A stretch of 64,000 bases of DNA from Amycolatopsis nigrescens CSC17Ta-90. GTDB taxonomy: Bacteria; Actinomycetota; Actinomycetes; Mycobacteriales; Pseudonocardiaceae. Location: assembly GCF_000384315.1 (NCBI RefSeq), contig NZ_ARVW01000001.1:2985746-3049745 (forward strand), read 5' to 3'. This document shows positions 25,386 through 32,972 of the stretch, piece by piece. A program made the translations under genes and the position numbers. Numbering within the stretch: position 1 is the first letter of the stretch; every line of letters starts with the position of its first letter. The notes beneath the pieces were generated by a model. That model saw only the letters and a program-made list of their open reading frames with translations, had not been told where the DNA came from and did no database searches.

Positions 25386-26887
25386 CCCTTCCCCTCACGT
25401 CCCTGTCCGTGAAGGCCACCTTGCCTACCTTCAACGTAGGCAAGGTGGCCTTCACGGACTGCGGCGACGAGGCGGCGGAGGTCGGGAGCGAGGGGGCGGT
25501 CGGCGAGGACCGGAGGGACGAGCGAAGCCACCGAGCGATAAGCGGGGCGAAGAGCGGGAGCGCCGGGAAGGCCGCGCAGCGCGTGCGCCTGGGAGTAGCC
25601 GATGAGCTCGCAGGCGCTGATCGCCAGCAGGTGCTCCACGGCCGTGCGGAGCTGCTCACCGGCCGCGCCCGCAAACGCTTGCACATCCTCCTGACCTGCG
25701 GAAGTGTCGATCGAGCCCAGGGTCGCCGGAGCGGCAAGGCGGCGCAACGCGTGCAGCTCGCCGGCCGCGCGCTTGTGCAACGGCACCAGCCCGGCGTGTC
25801 CCGGCTCGGCGGCGAGCTGGGCCGGCAGCCCGCTGAACCGCTCGTCCAGCAGCCGGTGCAGGCGCTGCACGCCGATCTCGCCGAGGTGCACCAGCGCGGC
25901 GGTCACCGAGTCCATCCGCAGGCCGAGGGCGACCGCGTGGAAACCGGCGGTGGACACGAACTCGCCGTCGACGAACGCGGGCGAGTCGGTCGGTGCGGCC
26001 AGCATCGCGTCGGCGGCGGAAGCCAGCTCAGCGAGCACGCGCCTGGTGTGCGCAAGCGCTTGCGGGCCTACCCGTACCGAAACCGGCGCCTGCACCAGCT
26101 CGGCCCGCTCCGAACCGCCGTCAGTCAGCTCACGCACCTCGCCGAGCACGCCGGCCAGCACCTCGTCCGGACCGGCCAGCGCCGGCCGGTAGCCGCCCCT
26201 GGGCGCCCCCAGCACGTCGATCGCCATCGCGGCGCAGAGCAGCTGCAGATCCGCGGCCCGCAGCGCTTCCGCCCCGCGCAGCACGGCATGCGTGACGGCC
26301 ATCGGCGAGCCCTGCAAGAGGGCCACGCCCTCCTTCGGCCCGGGCACATACGGCTCGACGCCCCGCTTCGCGAGCGCCTCGGCCGCCGGCGTCTCCACCC
26401 CGCCTTCGAGCACCACCCCCATCCCCAGCAAGGTCTGAAAAGCGTGCGACAGCGGGATGATCTCGCCGGCCGAACCGAGCCCACCGGCCGGCACCGCCGG
26501 GCAGAACCCGTCGTTCAGCCGGTCCACCAGATAAGCCACCACTTCCGCGCTGACGCCGGTCTCCGGCATCAGCAGGTCCCGCAGCCGGACCGCGAGCAGC
26601 GCGCGCACGTCCCGCTCCGGCAGCCACGGCGGCCCGCCCACCGCGCGCCCGGCGAGCAGCCGCGCCTGGTGCCCCGACTGCTGCTCCTCGGTCAGCCGGG
26701 TACCGGCCAGCCGCCCCATCCCGGTGTTCACCCCGTAGACCGGCCGTCGCGCGGTCAGCAGCGCTTCGAGGACCCGCTCCCGGTTCGCCGCCACCGACGC
26801 CAGCAGCTCCGGCGACACTTCGACCGGCGCGCCGTCCGCGACCGCGCGCACCATGGCCGCGTCGAGCCGGCCCGGCTCGGTGATCAC
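25382..26887 (-). CDS. Ammonia-lyase (HAL/PAL superfamily) homologue lacking the MIO triad
   Basis: The 501-residue protein aligns with histidine/aromatic ammonia-lyases end to end. Visible motifs: catalytic Tyr51 in YGVNTGMG, His73 in SGHQARLL, Arg272 in VQAPVSVRVGPQ, and Glu400 in DTSAGQED. The cofactor loop, normally GSVGASGDLAPLAH, reads GGLGSAGEIIPLSH, so the Ala-Ser-Gly that cyclises to MIO is Ser139-Ala140-Gly141. The substrate-site Asn of LINGT is Gln192. Classical ammonia-lyase or aminomutase chemistry is therefore doubtful. The GTG start overlaps the OCD-like stop (GTGA). The last about 25 residues are encoded by a palindrome (see 25405-25459). Confidence 0.85.
   Translation of the reverse strand: MITEPGRLDAAMVRAVADGAPVEVSPELLASVAANRERVLEALLTARRPVYGVNTGMGRLAGTRLTEEQQSGHQARLLAGRAVGGPPWLPERDVRALLAVRLRDLLMPETGVSAEVVAYLVDRLNDGFCPAVPAGGLGSAGEIIPLSHAFQTLLGMGVVLEGGVETPAAEALAKRGVEPYVPGPKEGVALLQGSPMAVTHAVLRGAEALRAADLQLLCAAMAIDVLGAPRGGYRPALAGPDEVLAGVLGEVRELTDGGSERAELVQAPVSVRVGPQALAHTRRVLAELASAADAMLAAPTDSPAFVDGEFVSTAGFHAVALGLRMDSVTAALVHLGEIGVQRLHRLLDERFSGLPAQLAAEPGHAGLVPLHKRAAGELHALRRLAAPATLGSIDTSAGQEDVQAFAGAAGEQLRTAVEHLLAISACELIGYSQAHALRGLPGAPALRPAYRSVASLVPPVLADRPLAPDLRRLVAAVREGHLAYVEGRQGGLHGQGREGKG
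25405..25459. repeat. 24-bp perfect inverted repeat inside the 3' end of the lyase-like gene
   Basis: Arms 25405-25428 and 25436-25459 are perfect complements with a 7-nt loop; the arm contains CCGTGAAGGCCACCTTGCC. It lies beyond the permease stop and could terminate that transcript, but on the minus strand it is in-frame coding sequence for the lyase-like protein. Confidence 0.7.
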
Positions 26888-27891
26888 CGGTACGGCAGCA
26901 TCGTGCCGACGTCCGCGTCCTCCGCCCGGCGCAGGATCATGTGCGCCACCGCCAAGTCCGTTGTGGACAGTCCGCGGTGCCAGAACAGGATCCGCTCGCG
27001 CTCGTGCTCCCGGCCGGGACGGTTGCCGGCCACCACGTCCCCGATCTCGGCGTGCACCCGCTGCTCGGTGAGCAGCCCGGCGTCCAGCTGCGGCCGCAGC
27101 GCGCCGAACCGCGAATGCCCGGAGCGGGACTCGCGCCAGTCGTCCACCACGACCTTGTCCACCGCGTCCAGCAGGTCCAGCTCCAGCGCGCTGATCGTGC
27201 CGTAGGGCACCAGAAACGAGCCGGGCCGCAGATAATCCTTGCGCACCAGCGGTTGCGGCTCGGTGAGCCGGGACGCCTCGACCATGATGTCGGCGCCGTC
27301 CAGCGCCTCGGCCGCACTGTCCACCGCGCGCACCGGCTTGCCGAGGTGCTCGGACAGCCGCCGCGCGAACGGCTCCCGCGACTCGGCCCGCCTGCTGGTC
27401 ACCCTGATCTCGGCGAAGTCGAAGATCGAGTCCAGCAGCACCACGTTCCACCATGCGGTGCCCCTGGCGCCGATGTGCCCGAGCACCCGCGAATCCCGGC
27501 GCGCCAGGTACTTGGCGCCGACCGCGGTCATCGCACCGGTGCGCGCGTCGGTGATCATGGTGCCGTCCACGATCGCCATCGGCATCCCGGTGTCCGGGTC
27601 GAGCAGCAGGATCAGCGCCATCTCGCTGGGCAGCCCGCGTTCGAAGTTGGCCACGAAGTCGCCGACCACCTTGACGCCGCTGACCTGCTTGTCCGACAGG
27701 TGGCCCCGCAGCACGTTGAAGTGGCCCTTGCCGCCGTTGTCCGGCACCAGGTGGGTGCGCGGCTCGAAGACGACCCGGCCGCGGCCGTGATCGGCCAGCA
27801 CGTCCTCCACCGCGGCCACGATGTCCGCGTCGGTCACGCCAAGCGAGTCGATGTCGGCACCGGAGAGGTACCGCATCCAAACGCTGGTCAT
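26884..27891 (-). CDS. Ornithine cyclodeaminase / mu-crystallin family protein
   Basis: The 335-residue protein shows the OCD family features: KVVGDFVANFERGLPSEMALILLLDPDTGMPMAIVDGTMITDARTGAMTAVGAKYLAR, where Arg and Thr normally contact the substrate carboxylate, and a Rossmann region after residue 135. The nucleotide loop is GARGTA (141-146) rather than the usual GTGVQA, so cofactor binding may differ. Family reactions are ornithine to proline cyclodeamination, ketimine reduction, or amino-acid dehydrogenation. It overlaps its neighbours by 4 bp on both sides (ATGA upstream, GTGA downstream), which argues for a stoichiometric operon. Confidence 0.85.
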   Translation of the reverse strand: MTSVWMRYLSGADIDSLGVTDADIVAAVEDVLADHGRGRVVFEPRTHLVPDNGGKGHFNVLRGHLSDKQVSGVKVVGDFVANFERGLPSEMALILLLDPDTGMPMAIVDGTMITDARTGAMTAVGAKYLARRDSRVLGHIGARGTAWWNVVLLDSIFDFAEIRVTSRRAESREPFARRLSEHLGKPVRAVDSAAEALDGADIMVEASRLTEPQPLVRKDYLRPGSFLVPYGTISALELDLLDAVDKVVVDDWRESRSGHSRFGALRPQLDAGLLTEQRVHAEIGDVVAGNRPGREHERERILFWHRGLSTTDLAVAHMILRRAEDADVGTMLPYR

Positions 27892-28451
27892 CCGGCCGGC
27901 CTTGCCAGGTCCTCGATCACTTCGGCGCCGGGCAGCGCGGCCAGCAGCGACCCGGTGACCAGCAGTTTGCTGCCACGGATCCCGCTGCCGATGATCAGCT
28001 CGGGCGAGTCCGCCACGGCCTTGTCCACCAGCAGCGGCCAGTCCGCCGGCAGCCCGACCGGGGTGATCCCGCCGTACTCCATCCCGGTCAGCTCGACGGC
28101 CTCGGCCATCGGCGCGAAGGACGCCTTGCGCACGTCCAGCCGACGCTTGATCGCACCGTTCACGTCGGCGCGGGTGGTGGCGAGCACCAGCGCGGCCGCG
28201 TAACGCAACTCGCCGGCGCGCTTGCCGGCCACCACCACGCAGTTCGCGGAGGCGGTCAGCGGCGAGGAGTACGCGGCGCAGAATTCCGCGGTGTCGGCCA
28301 GTTCGGGGTCGATAGCTGCGACGCCCACCTCGTCGCCAAGGTCATCCCGGCCGAGCGCGGCCAGCGCCTTGGCCACGGGTTCGGCCAGCAGGTCGGTGCG
28401 CTGGGCGGCGGGCTCGACGGTCAGCGTGCCGGCAATGGTCCAGATGCTCAC
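27888..28451 (-). CDS. YbaK/EbsC family aminoacyl-tRNA deacylase
   Basis: The 187-residue protein belongs to the INS/YbaK superfamily of trans-editing deacylases that hydrolyse mischarged tRNA, notably Cys-, Ala- or related aminoacyl-tRNA(Pro). Motifs are SSPLTASANCVVVAGKR (about 62-78), LVLATTRADVNGAIKRRLDVRKASFAP with the conserved Lys, GMEYGGITPVGLP and IGSGIRGSKLLV. It is the first gene of the coupled trio, its TGA overlapping the OCD-like ATG. The link of a tRNA(Pro)-proofreading family to an OCD family suggests handling of proline-like or other non-standard amino acids, as inference. Confidence 0.87.
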   Translation of the reverse strand: MSIWTIAGTLTVEPAAQRTDLLAEPVAKALAALGRDDLGDEVGVAAIDPELADTAEFCAAYSSPLTASANCVVVAGKRAGELRYAAALVLATTRADVNGAIKRRLDVRKASFAPMAEAVELTGMEYGGITPVGLPADWPLLVDKAVADSPELIIGSGIRGSKLLVTGSLLAALPGAEVIEDLARPAG

Positions 28452-28464
28452 CGCACCAGGTTAG

Positions 28465-28761
28465 CTACCAGCTCCGGCCGCCGCGCTGGACCTCGATCAG
28501 CTTCGGCCGGACGTCCACCAGGTAGACCAGCACGGCGATGATGGCGACCAGCCAGAAGATCTGGCCGGTGCCGTAGAACCCGGCGAAACCGAGCACCACG
28601 GTGCTGCCACCGGTGATGGCCGCCCAGATCGGCTTGGTCTTGCGGTCGGCGACGGTGTAGGCGTCCGGACGCTGCGTGAGGGCATGCACGAACGCAAAGA
28701 CCCCAGCCAGCGTCCCGGCCCAGTCGATGGCGATGCAGATCCACTGCGCGATGAGCGGCAC
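28465..28761 (-). CDS. DUF2516 small membrane protein
   Basis: The 98-residue protein has three hydrophobic stretches (IAQWICIAIDWAGTLAGVFAFVHAL, PIWAAITGGSTVVLGFAGFYG, IFWLVAIIAVLVYLVDVRPKL) and an R-P-D-A-Y-x-x-A-D-x-K-T-K-P-x-W segment that marks the actinobacterial DUF2516 family. It sits between the HbhA-like gene and the YbaK gene, as Rv0476 follows hbhA. Function is unknown. A hairpin at 28795-28827 separates it from the upstream gene. Confidence 0.88.
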   Translation of the reverse strand: MPLIAQWICIAIDWAGTLAGVFAFVHALTQRPDAYTVADRKTKPIWAAITGGSTVVLGFAGFYGTGQIFWLVAIIAVLVYLVDVRPKLIEVQRGGRSW

Positions 28762-28794
28762 GCCACCAGCCTACGTCAGCGGGAGGACACATTC

Positions 28795-28827
28795 AGGGCC
28801 CGGCACCTGGAGCAGGTGCCGGGCCCT
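28795..28827 (-). terminator. GC-rich hairpin after the HbhA-like gene
   Basis: AGGGCCCGGCACCTG (28795-28809) pairs perfectly with 28813-28827 around a 3-nt loop, 14 bp after the stop of the minus-strand HbhA-like gene. It is a strong intrinsic-terminator-like stem without a long U-tract. Confidence 0.7.
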
Positions 28828-28840
28828 TCACGGCCGCCGT

Positions 28841-29530
28841 CTACTTGGCGGGCTTGGAACCGTTGGCCGGCTTCTTGGCCGCCGGGGTCGTGCTGCTGGT
28901 GGTGGAGCGGCGGGTGGTGCTGGCCGCGCGCGGGGCCGTCTTGTTGGCGGCCTTGCGGCTGGCGCTGCGGGTCTCGTGCGCCACGTCGTCGCCGATCTCC
29001 TCGACCTTCTCGGCCACCTCACCGGCGACCTCGGTCACCCGGTTGGCGGTCTTCTCGCCGACCGAGCGGGTGCGCTTGGTGACCTTGCCGAGCACGTCGT
29101 CCACCCGGCCGCGGGCCTCGGTGGTGACGTCGTCCACCCGGTCCTGCGCGGTGCGAAGCGCGTCCTCCAGCTGCTCGAGGGCCTTCTTCACCTGCGGCTG
29201 GGCGGCGATCTTGTCCCAGGCCTGCTCGCCCGACTCGGCCAGTTTGTTGTACAGCTTCACGGCCGCGTCGGTGTACTCGTCGATGACCTTGCGCAGCTCC
29301 GCCGGGTCCAGCTTCTCGCGCAGGCTGTCCACGTCGGTGGGCAGCTCTTCGAGGTTCTTGCGGGCGGACTCGCTGCTCTCGGTGACCCGGTCCTTGGCCT
29401 TGCTCACCGCGTCCGCGACGGCCTGGCTGGCCAGGTTGCCGGCGCCGAGCACGGCCAGCAGCGGGGTGCGGACCTGCTCGACCGCGCTGTTCACGGCCTT
29501 GCGGACGTCATCGTTCCTGGGGGTGGTCAT
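28841..29530 (-). CDS. Heparin-binding haemagglutinin-like protein
   Basis: The 229-residue protein matches HbhA architecture: a short N-terminal hydrophobic segment (RTPLLAVLGAGNLASQAVADA), a long coiled coil (about 45-175, e.g. SLREKLDPAELRKVIDEYTDAAVKLYNKLAESGEQAW) and a basic Lys/Ala/Thr-rich tail (AAKKPANGSKPAK). In mycobacteria HbhA is a surface adhesin and also occurs in intracellular lipid inclusions; in a soil actinomycete an adhesin role is not implied. ATG 29530 overlaps the stop of the XRE regulator (ATGA). Order XRE-HbhA-DUF2516 is that of Rv0474-0476. Confidence 0.87.
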   Translation of the reverse strand: MTTPRNDDVRKAVNSAVEQVRTPLLAVLGAGNLASQAVADAVSKAKDRVTESSESARKNLEELPTDVDSLREKLDPAELRKVIDEYTDAAVKLYNKLAESGEQAWDKIAAQPQVKKALEQLEDALRTAQDRVDDVTTEARGRVDDVLGKVTKRTRSVGEKTANRVTEVAGEVAEKVEEIGDDVAHETRSASRKAANKTAPRAASTTRRSTTSSTTPAAKKPANGSKPAK

Positions 29531-30003
29531 GCTGGTTCACTCCTTAACGCGGCGGCGCTGTCCGGCCGCTCGGCTGGGGGTTCTACTGGGGTTTCGTTCT
29601 GGTGGGCCGCCTGGTTCTCCCGGCGGAAGGACTCGTAGACGTCGAGCAGCACCTGCTTCTGCCGCTCGGTCAGCTCGGTATCGGCCCGGATCGAGTCCGG
29701 GACCGGCCCGCCGGTGGGCAGGTCGAGAATGCCGGCCTGCACATACAGCGCTTCCGCCGATATCCGCAGTCCCTTGGCGATCTGCTGCAGGATCTCCGCA
29801 CTGGGCCTGCGCACGCCACGTTCGATCTGACTCAGGTACGGATTGGACACCCCGGCCAGTTTCGACAGCTGCCGCAACGAGATCTTCGCGTTGCTGCGTT
29901 GCTGACGGATGTACTCGCCGATGTCGGAGGCTATGTCGGCAACCTTTTCCATCGGACCCGCCGACGGTTCCGACGTTTTCGCGGCCTCATCCGGTGCTGC
30001 CAT
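29527..30003 (-). CDS. XRE-family transcriptional regulator
   Basis: The 158-residue protein has a disordered N-terminus, then an HTH (about 35-90): EYIRQQRSNAKISLRQLSKLAGVSNPYLSQIERGVRRPSAEILQQIAKGL. A C-terminal helix (TELTERQKQVLLDVYESFRREN) follows. It corresponds to Rv0474, reported as a copper-responsive regulator. GAGGAGG precedes the chosen ATG 30003. The gene is coupled to the HbhA-like gene. A perfect 23-bp palindrome 49 bp upstream (30052-30074) is a likely operator. Confidence 0.9.
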   Translation of the reverse strand: MAAPDEAAKTSEPSAGPMEKVADIASDIGEYIRQQRSNAKISLRQLSKLAGVSNPYLSQIERGVRRPSAEILQQIAKGLRISAEALYVQAGILDLPTGGPVPDSIRADTELTERQKQVLLDVYESFRRENQAAHQNETPVEPPAERPDSAAALRSEPA

Positions 30004-30051
30004 TCGGTCACCTCCTCGCGACAAGACCAACGGTACGCGCGAGTGCTAGCA

Positions 30052-30074
30052 GTTGCAAGCACTCTGCTTGCAAC
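30052..30074. promoter_or_regulatory. Palindromic operator between XRE and methyltransferase genes
   Basis: GTTGCAAGCA (30052-30061) and TGCTTGCAAC (30065-30074) are perfect inverted arms around CTC. The site lies in the 109-bp divergent interval, 49 bp from the XRE start and 39 bp from the methyltransferase start. No terminator function is expected here, so binding by the adjacent XRE protein is the simplest reading. Confidence 0.55.
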
Positions 30075-30112
30075 CATCGGGTGTGTCTTGAGTCACCGGT
30101 TACGGTGGGAAA

Positions 30113-31264
30113 ATGGGTACGGCCACGCGACGGCGGCGGCTCGTGGACGCCTTGCGGCGGGACGGGGCGCTGACCGACCCCCGGTGGATCGACACGTTCC
30201 GCAAGGTGCCGAGACACCCGTTCCTGCCCCGGTTCTTCGTGCCGGAGAACGGGCTATGGCGGGCGGTCGCGGCCGGGGACGACGACTGGCTGGACCGGAT
30301 CTACACCGACCGGGTACTGGTCACCCAGCTCGACGACGACCCGTCCGCCTGGCAGGACGCGCGCCTGCGCGGCCCGTTGCCCGGCACGCCGACCTGCTCG
30401 TCCAGCATGCCGGCGATCATGGCCATCATGCTGGAGGAGCTGCTGGTGGAGACCGGAAACCGGGTGCTGGAGGTGGGCACCGGCACCGGCTACAACGCGG
30501 CACTGCTCTGCCATCTGCTCGGTTCGACAAACGTGTCCACAGTGGACATCGACCCGAGCCTGGTGGCCTCCGCCGGCGCGGCACTGGCCGAGCACGGTTT
30601 CCACCCCGACTGCCAGGTCGCCGACGGGGAACGGGGACTGCCCGCGAACGCCCCGTACGACCGGGTGCTGTGCACCTGCTCGGTTTCGGCGATCCCGCCG
30701 GACTGGCTGGCCCAGACGGTGCCCGGCGGGCTGGTGGTCACCACGCTGAACCGGCCGATCGGCGCCGGGCTGGTCCGGCTGACCGCGGGCGAGGGCGCCA
30801 CCGGGCGGGGCCGGGTGCTGGCCCGTGACGGCCGCTTCATGCCGCTGCGCGCGCACCGCCTTGCCGATCCGCCCGCCGTGCTCCCGGCCGGAAACGGGGC
30901 GGAGCAAAGGACTTCGCTGCCGATCTCGGCCGTGCTCAACCCGTCCAGCCGGTTCGAGTTCTTCGCCGGGCTGGCGCTGCCGCAGGTGGCGGCCACCTAC
31001 GACCCGGCGGACCCCGAGTCCACCGTGCTGGTGCATCCGGACGGTTCCTGGGTCAGCCACACCGCCGCCGACGGCCGGTACGCAGTACGGCAGGGCGGCG
31101 AACAACGGCTGTGGGACCTGGTGGAATCCGCCTACCAGGACTGGAAAGCGCTCGGCGAACCCAGCCGAGAACACTTCGGCCTCACCGTCACCCCGGAATC
31201 ACAGGAGTTCTGGCTGGACGGCCACGACCACCGCTGGCCGCTGGCAGTAGGACCTCAGGTATGA
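30113..31264 (+). CDS. Protein-L-isoaspartate methyltransferase-like enzyme
   Basis: The 383-residue protein has an N-terminal PIMT region (WIDTFRKVPRHPFLPRFFVPE) and SAM motif I VLEVGTGTGYNAALLCHLLG (about 120-138), then VDIDPSLVASA and VTTLNRPIGAGLVRL. The C-terminal half (about 230-383) is longer than in housekeeping PIMT and resembles the methyltransferases found beside ATP-grasp or lanthipeptide RiPP clusters, where they convert Asp to isoAsp in the peptide. No ATP-grasp ligase, cyclase or precursor gene was found nearby, so this copy looks unattached. It could also be a protein-repair enzyme. Confidence 0.75.
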   Translation: MGTATRRRRLVDALRRDGALTDPRWIDTFRKVPRHPFLPRFFVPENGLWRAVAAGDDDWLDRIYTDRVLVTQLDDDPSAWQDARLRGPLPGTPTCSSSMPAIMAIMLEELLVETGNRVLEVGTGTGYNAALLCHLLGSTNVSTVDIDPSLVASAGAALAEHGFHPDCQVADGERGLPANAPYDRVLCTCSVSAIPPDWLAQTVPGGLVVTTLNRPIGAGLVRLTAGEGATGRGRVLARDGRFMPLRAHRLADPPAVLPAGNGAEQRTSLPISAVLNPSSRFEFFAGLALPQVAATYDPADPESTVLVHPDGSWVSHTAADGRYAVRQGGEQRLWDLVESAYQDWKALGEPSREHFGLTVTPESQEFWLDGHDHRWPLAVGPQV

Positions 31265-31341
31265 GACTGGCTGTCCGTTCTCAGTGGAGCTTGCGGAGCC
31301 TCAGTAAGTTGGCAGCGACGCCAGACCACCGGCCAACTTCT

Positions 31342-31992
31342 TCATCGTCCAAACGCCCACGCCACCATCAGCGGGAACTCTTCGCGCCAGAATGCGTCGC
31401 CGTGCGATCCGACCCGCTCGTTCAACATGACGTCCGCCCCTGCATCGCGCAGCGCGTCCGCCCACCGGGTCGCGTTCCGGAGGAAGAACGGCTCCAGCGT
31501 GCCGGCGACGAGGTACGTGCGCGGAAGCGAACTCGGCATGGCCGCAGGTGGCCGATAGCCCCCACCAGGGGAGGCGCATAAGACCGTACCGTAGACGTCC
31601 GGATGCTGAAGCCCCATGGCCAACGCCAGCTCTCCGCCGGCCGAGACACCGCACACCGCGGTGCGCTCGGCGGGCAGGGCCACTCCGAACCGCGATCGCG
31701 CCCATTGGCCGACGTCCTCGCCGAAAAACCTCTCGTGCGCCGAGAACCGCTCCGGCTCGAAGCCCGGCGAGTATTCGCGGAGCCGCAGGGTCTCATCGGC
31801 GGGGCGGTGCACACCGATGATCGCCGTGGACGGTACGTCCGCGGCCTCAAGGTCACCACCCCATTGTGCGATCAACTCGCCGTCACCGGCGAACACCACC
31901 GCCTCGGGCCGATCCGCCGGGACGTAGACCGTGACCTGGCGACCTCCGTCGTACTCGAAGGTCTCGGTGACCAGCTCGCCCGCGAGTGACAT
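31342..31992 (-). CDS. Putative esterase (alpha/beta hydrolase, esterase D/enterochelin esterase-like)
   Basis: The 216-residue protein shows GVSAGGELALAMGLQHPDVYGTVLCASPGG, the nucleophile elbow with Ser in the middle (about 115), an acid-bearing strand YLVAGTLEPFFLRNATRWADAL, and a His in RVGSHGDAFWREEFPLMVAW. This is the pattern of the Fes/esterase D family. It is shorter than siderophore esterases and lacks their N-terminal domain. No signal peptide is evident. The gene is convergent with the methyltransferase and no operon partners are seen. Confidence 0.8.
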   Translation of the reverse strand: MSLAGELVTETFEYDGGRQVTVYVPADRPEAVVFAGDGELIAQWGGDLEAADVPSTAIIGVHRPADETLRLREYSPGFEPERFSAHERFFGEDVGQWARSRFGVALPAERTAVCGVSAGGELALAMGLQHPDVYGTVLCASPGGGYRPPAAMPSSLPRTYLVAGTLEPFFLRNATRWADALRDAGADVMLNERVGSHGDAFWREEFPLMVAWAFGR

Positions 31993-32345
31993 CGTCGATT
32001 CCTCCGGTCAGCAGCGCCATCAGCCACGTCTACAAAGTGTGAAGCTAGCGGATTTCTTCGTTTGCCGATCCAGTCGCCGCTGGCGAGACGACGAAGGCTG
32101 TACCGGATGGTCGAAGGTGAGCCGGGCCTGACGCTGCGACAGGCTCTCGGAGGAGAATCGCGTCGCGGTGATCCGGCGGAAGCAGTCGTCACAGTCGGCA
32201 CCCACTGATTTCTTGCCCTAGCCGAGGAAATGCCAAGAGTTTGAGACTGATCATTGGTGACGTCACCGTGAGACAACCGAGAACGCCCAGGTCACGCAAG
32301 ATCGACCTGCCACGAGCGGCGAGACCCTGCACTAGCCTCGTCTGC
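31993..32345. other. Gene-free interval
   Basis: About 350 bp with lower coding bias on both strands than the surroundings. Open frames are short, have poor codon usage and match nothing I recognise. The distal end holds TAGCCT about 7 bp before the ATG at 32346, consistent with a leaderless promoter for the acetyltransferase. No repeat or stable hairpin stands out. Confidence 0.4.
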
Positions 32346-32903
32346 ATGAATTCTGCCCGGTTCGTGATGCCGTCAACCGCTCCGACATTCGGGCACGTGC
32401 GGCTGCGAGCTTTTGAGGATTGCGATGTGGACATGGTGATGAACCTGTCGACTGATTCGTACGTGCCGAAGATCGGCTCGCTCCCGGGCAACGCCAGCCG
32501 TGAGGACGCTCTCGCGTACATCGAACGACAGCTCGGCCGGCTCGACACCGGAGCTGGTTACTCCTTCTGCGTGGCGGACAAGGACACCGGCGACGCGCTG
32601 GGGACGGCCGGGCTGCACCTCGCACCCATCGCCGCGGGCCGGGCGACAGCGGGGTACTCCGTCGCGCCTCGTGCGCGGGGCCGCGGGGTCGCGGGCCAGG
32701 CGCTCACCGCGCTGACGCGGTTTGCCTGGTCCATCCCGGAGCTGTATCGCATCGAGCTGTATATAGAGCCGTGGAATGTCGCCTCCATGCGTTCGGCTGA
32801 AGTTGCGGGATATGCGCACGAGGGCCTCCTTCGCAGCCATCAGGAGATCGGCGGCAAGCGGGTGGACATGCTCCTGTACGCCGCGATCAGACCGACCGAC
32901 TAG
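32346..32903 (+). CDS. GNAT family N-acetyltransferase (RimJ/RimL type)
   Basis: The 185-residue protein has the RimJ/RimL layout: VRLRAFEDCDVDMVMNLSTD (about 17-36), a central strand FCVADKDTGDALGTAGLHL, the acetyl-CoA loop PRARGRGVAGQALTALTRFAW, and MRSAEVAGYAHEGLLRSHQEIGGKRVDMLLYA. It would acetylate an N-terminus, polyamine or antibiotic amine; the acceptor is unknown. Codon bias is slightly weaker than in neighbours, fitting an accessory gene. It stands alone on the plus strand. Confidence 0.85.
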   Translation: MNSARFVMPSTAPTFGHVRLRAFEDCDVDMVMNLSTDSYVPKIGSLPGNASREDALAYIERQLGRLDTGAGYSFCVADKDTGDALGTAGLHLAPIAAGRATAGYSVAPRARGRGVAGQALTALTRFAWSIPELYRIELYIEPWNVASMRSAEVAGYAHEGLLRSHQEIGGKRVDMLLYAAIRPTD

Positions 32904-32972
32904 CCCCGAACGCCGCCGGTCGCCGTCTTCCTGGTTGGGACCGGTCCCTGTGCGGTGCTGCATCATCGCGAC

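Noticed and set aside
31261..31581. Open frame after the methyltransferase that could have been a RiPP precursor
   Set aside because: It is antisense to the esterase gene, has shadow-like composition and lacks a recognisable core region.
32020..32276. Short minus-strand frames upstream of the esterase gene
   Set aside because: Compositions are unlike neighbouring genes, starts lack ribosome-binding sites and no motif is recognisable, so the region was left as intergenic.
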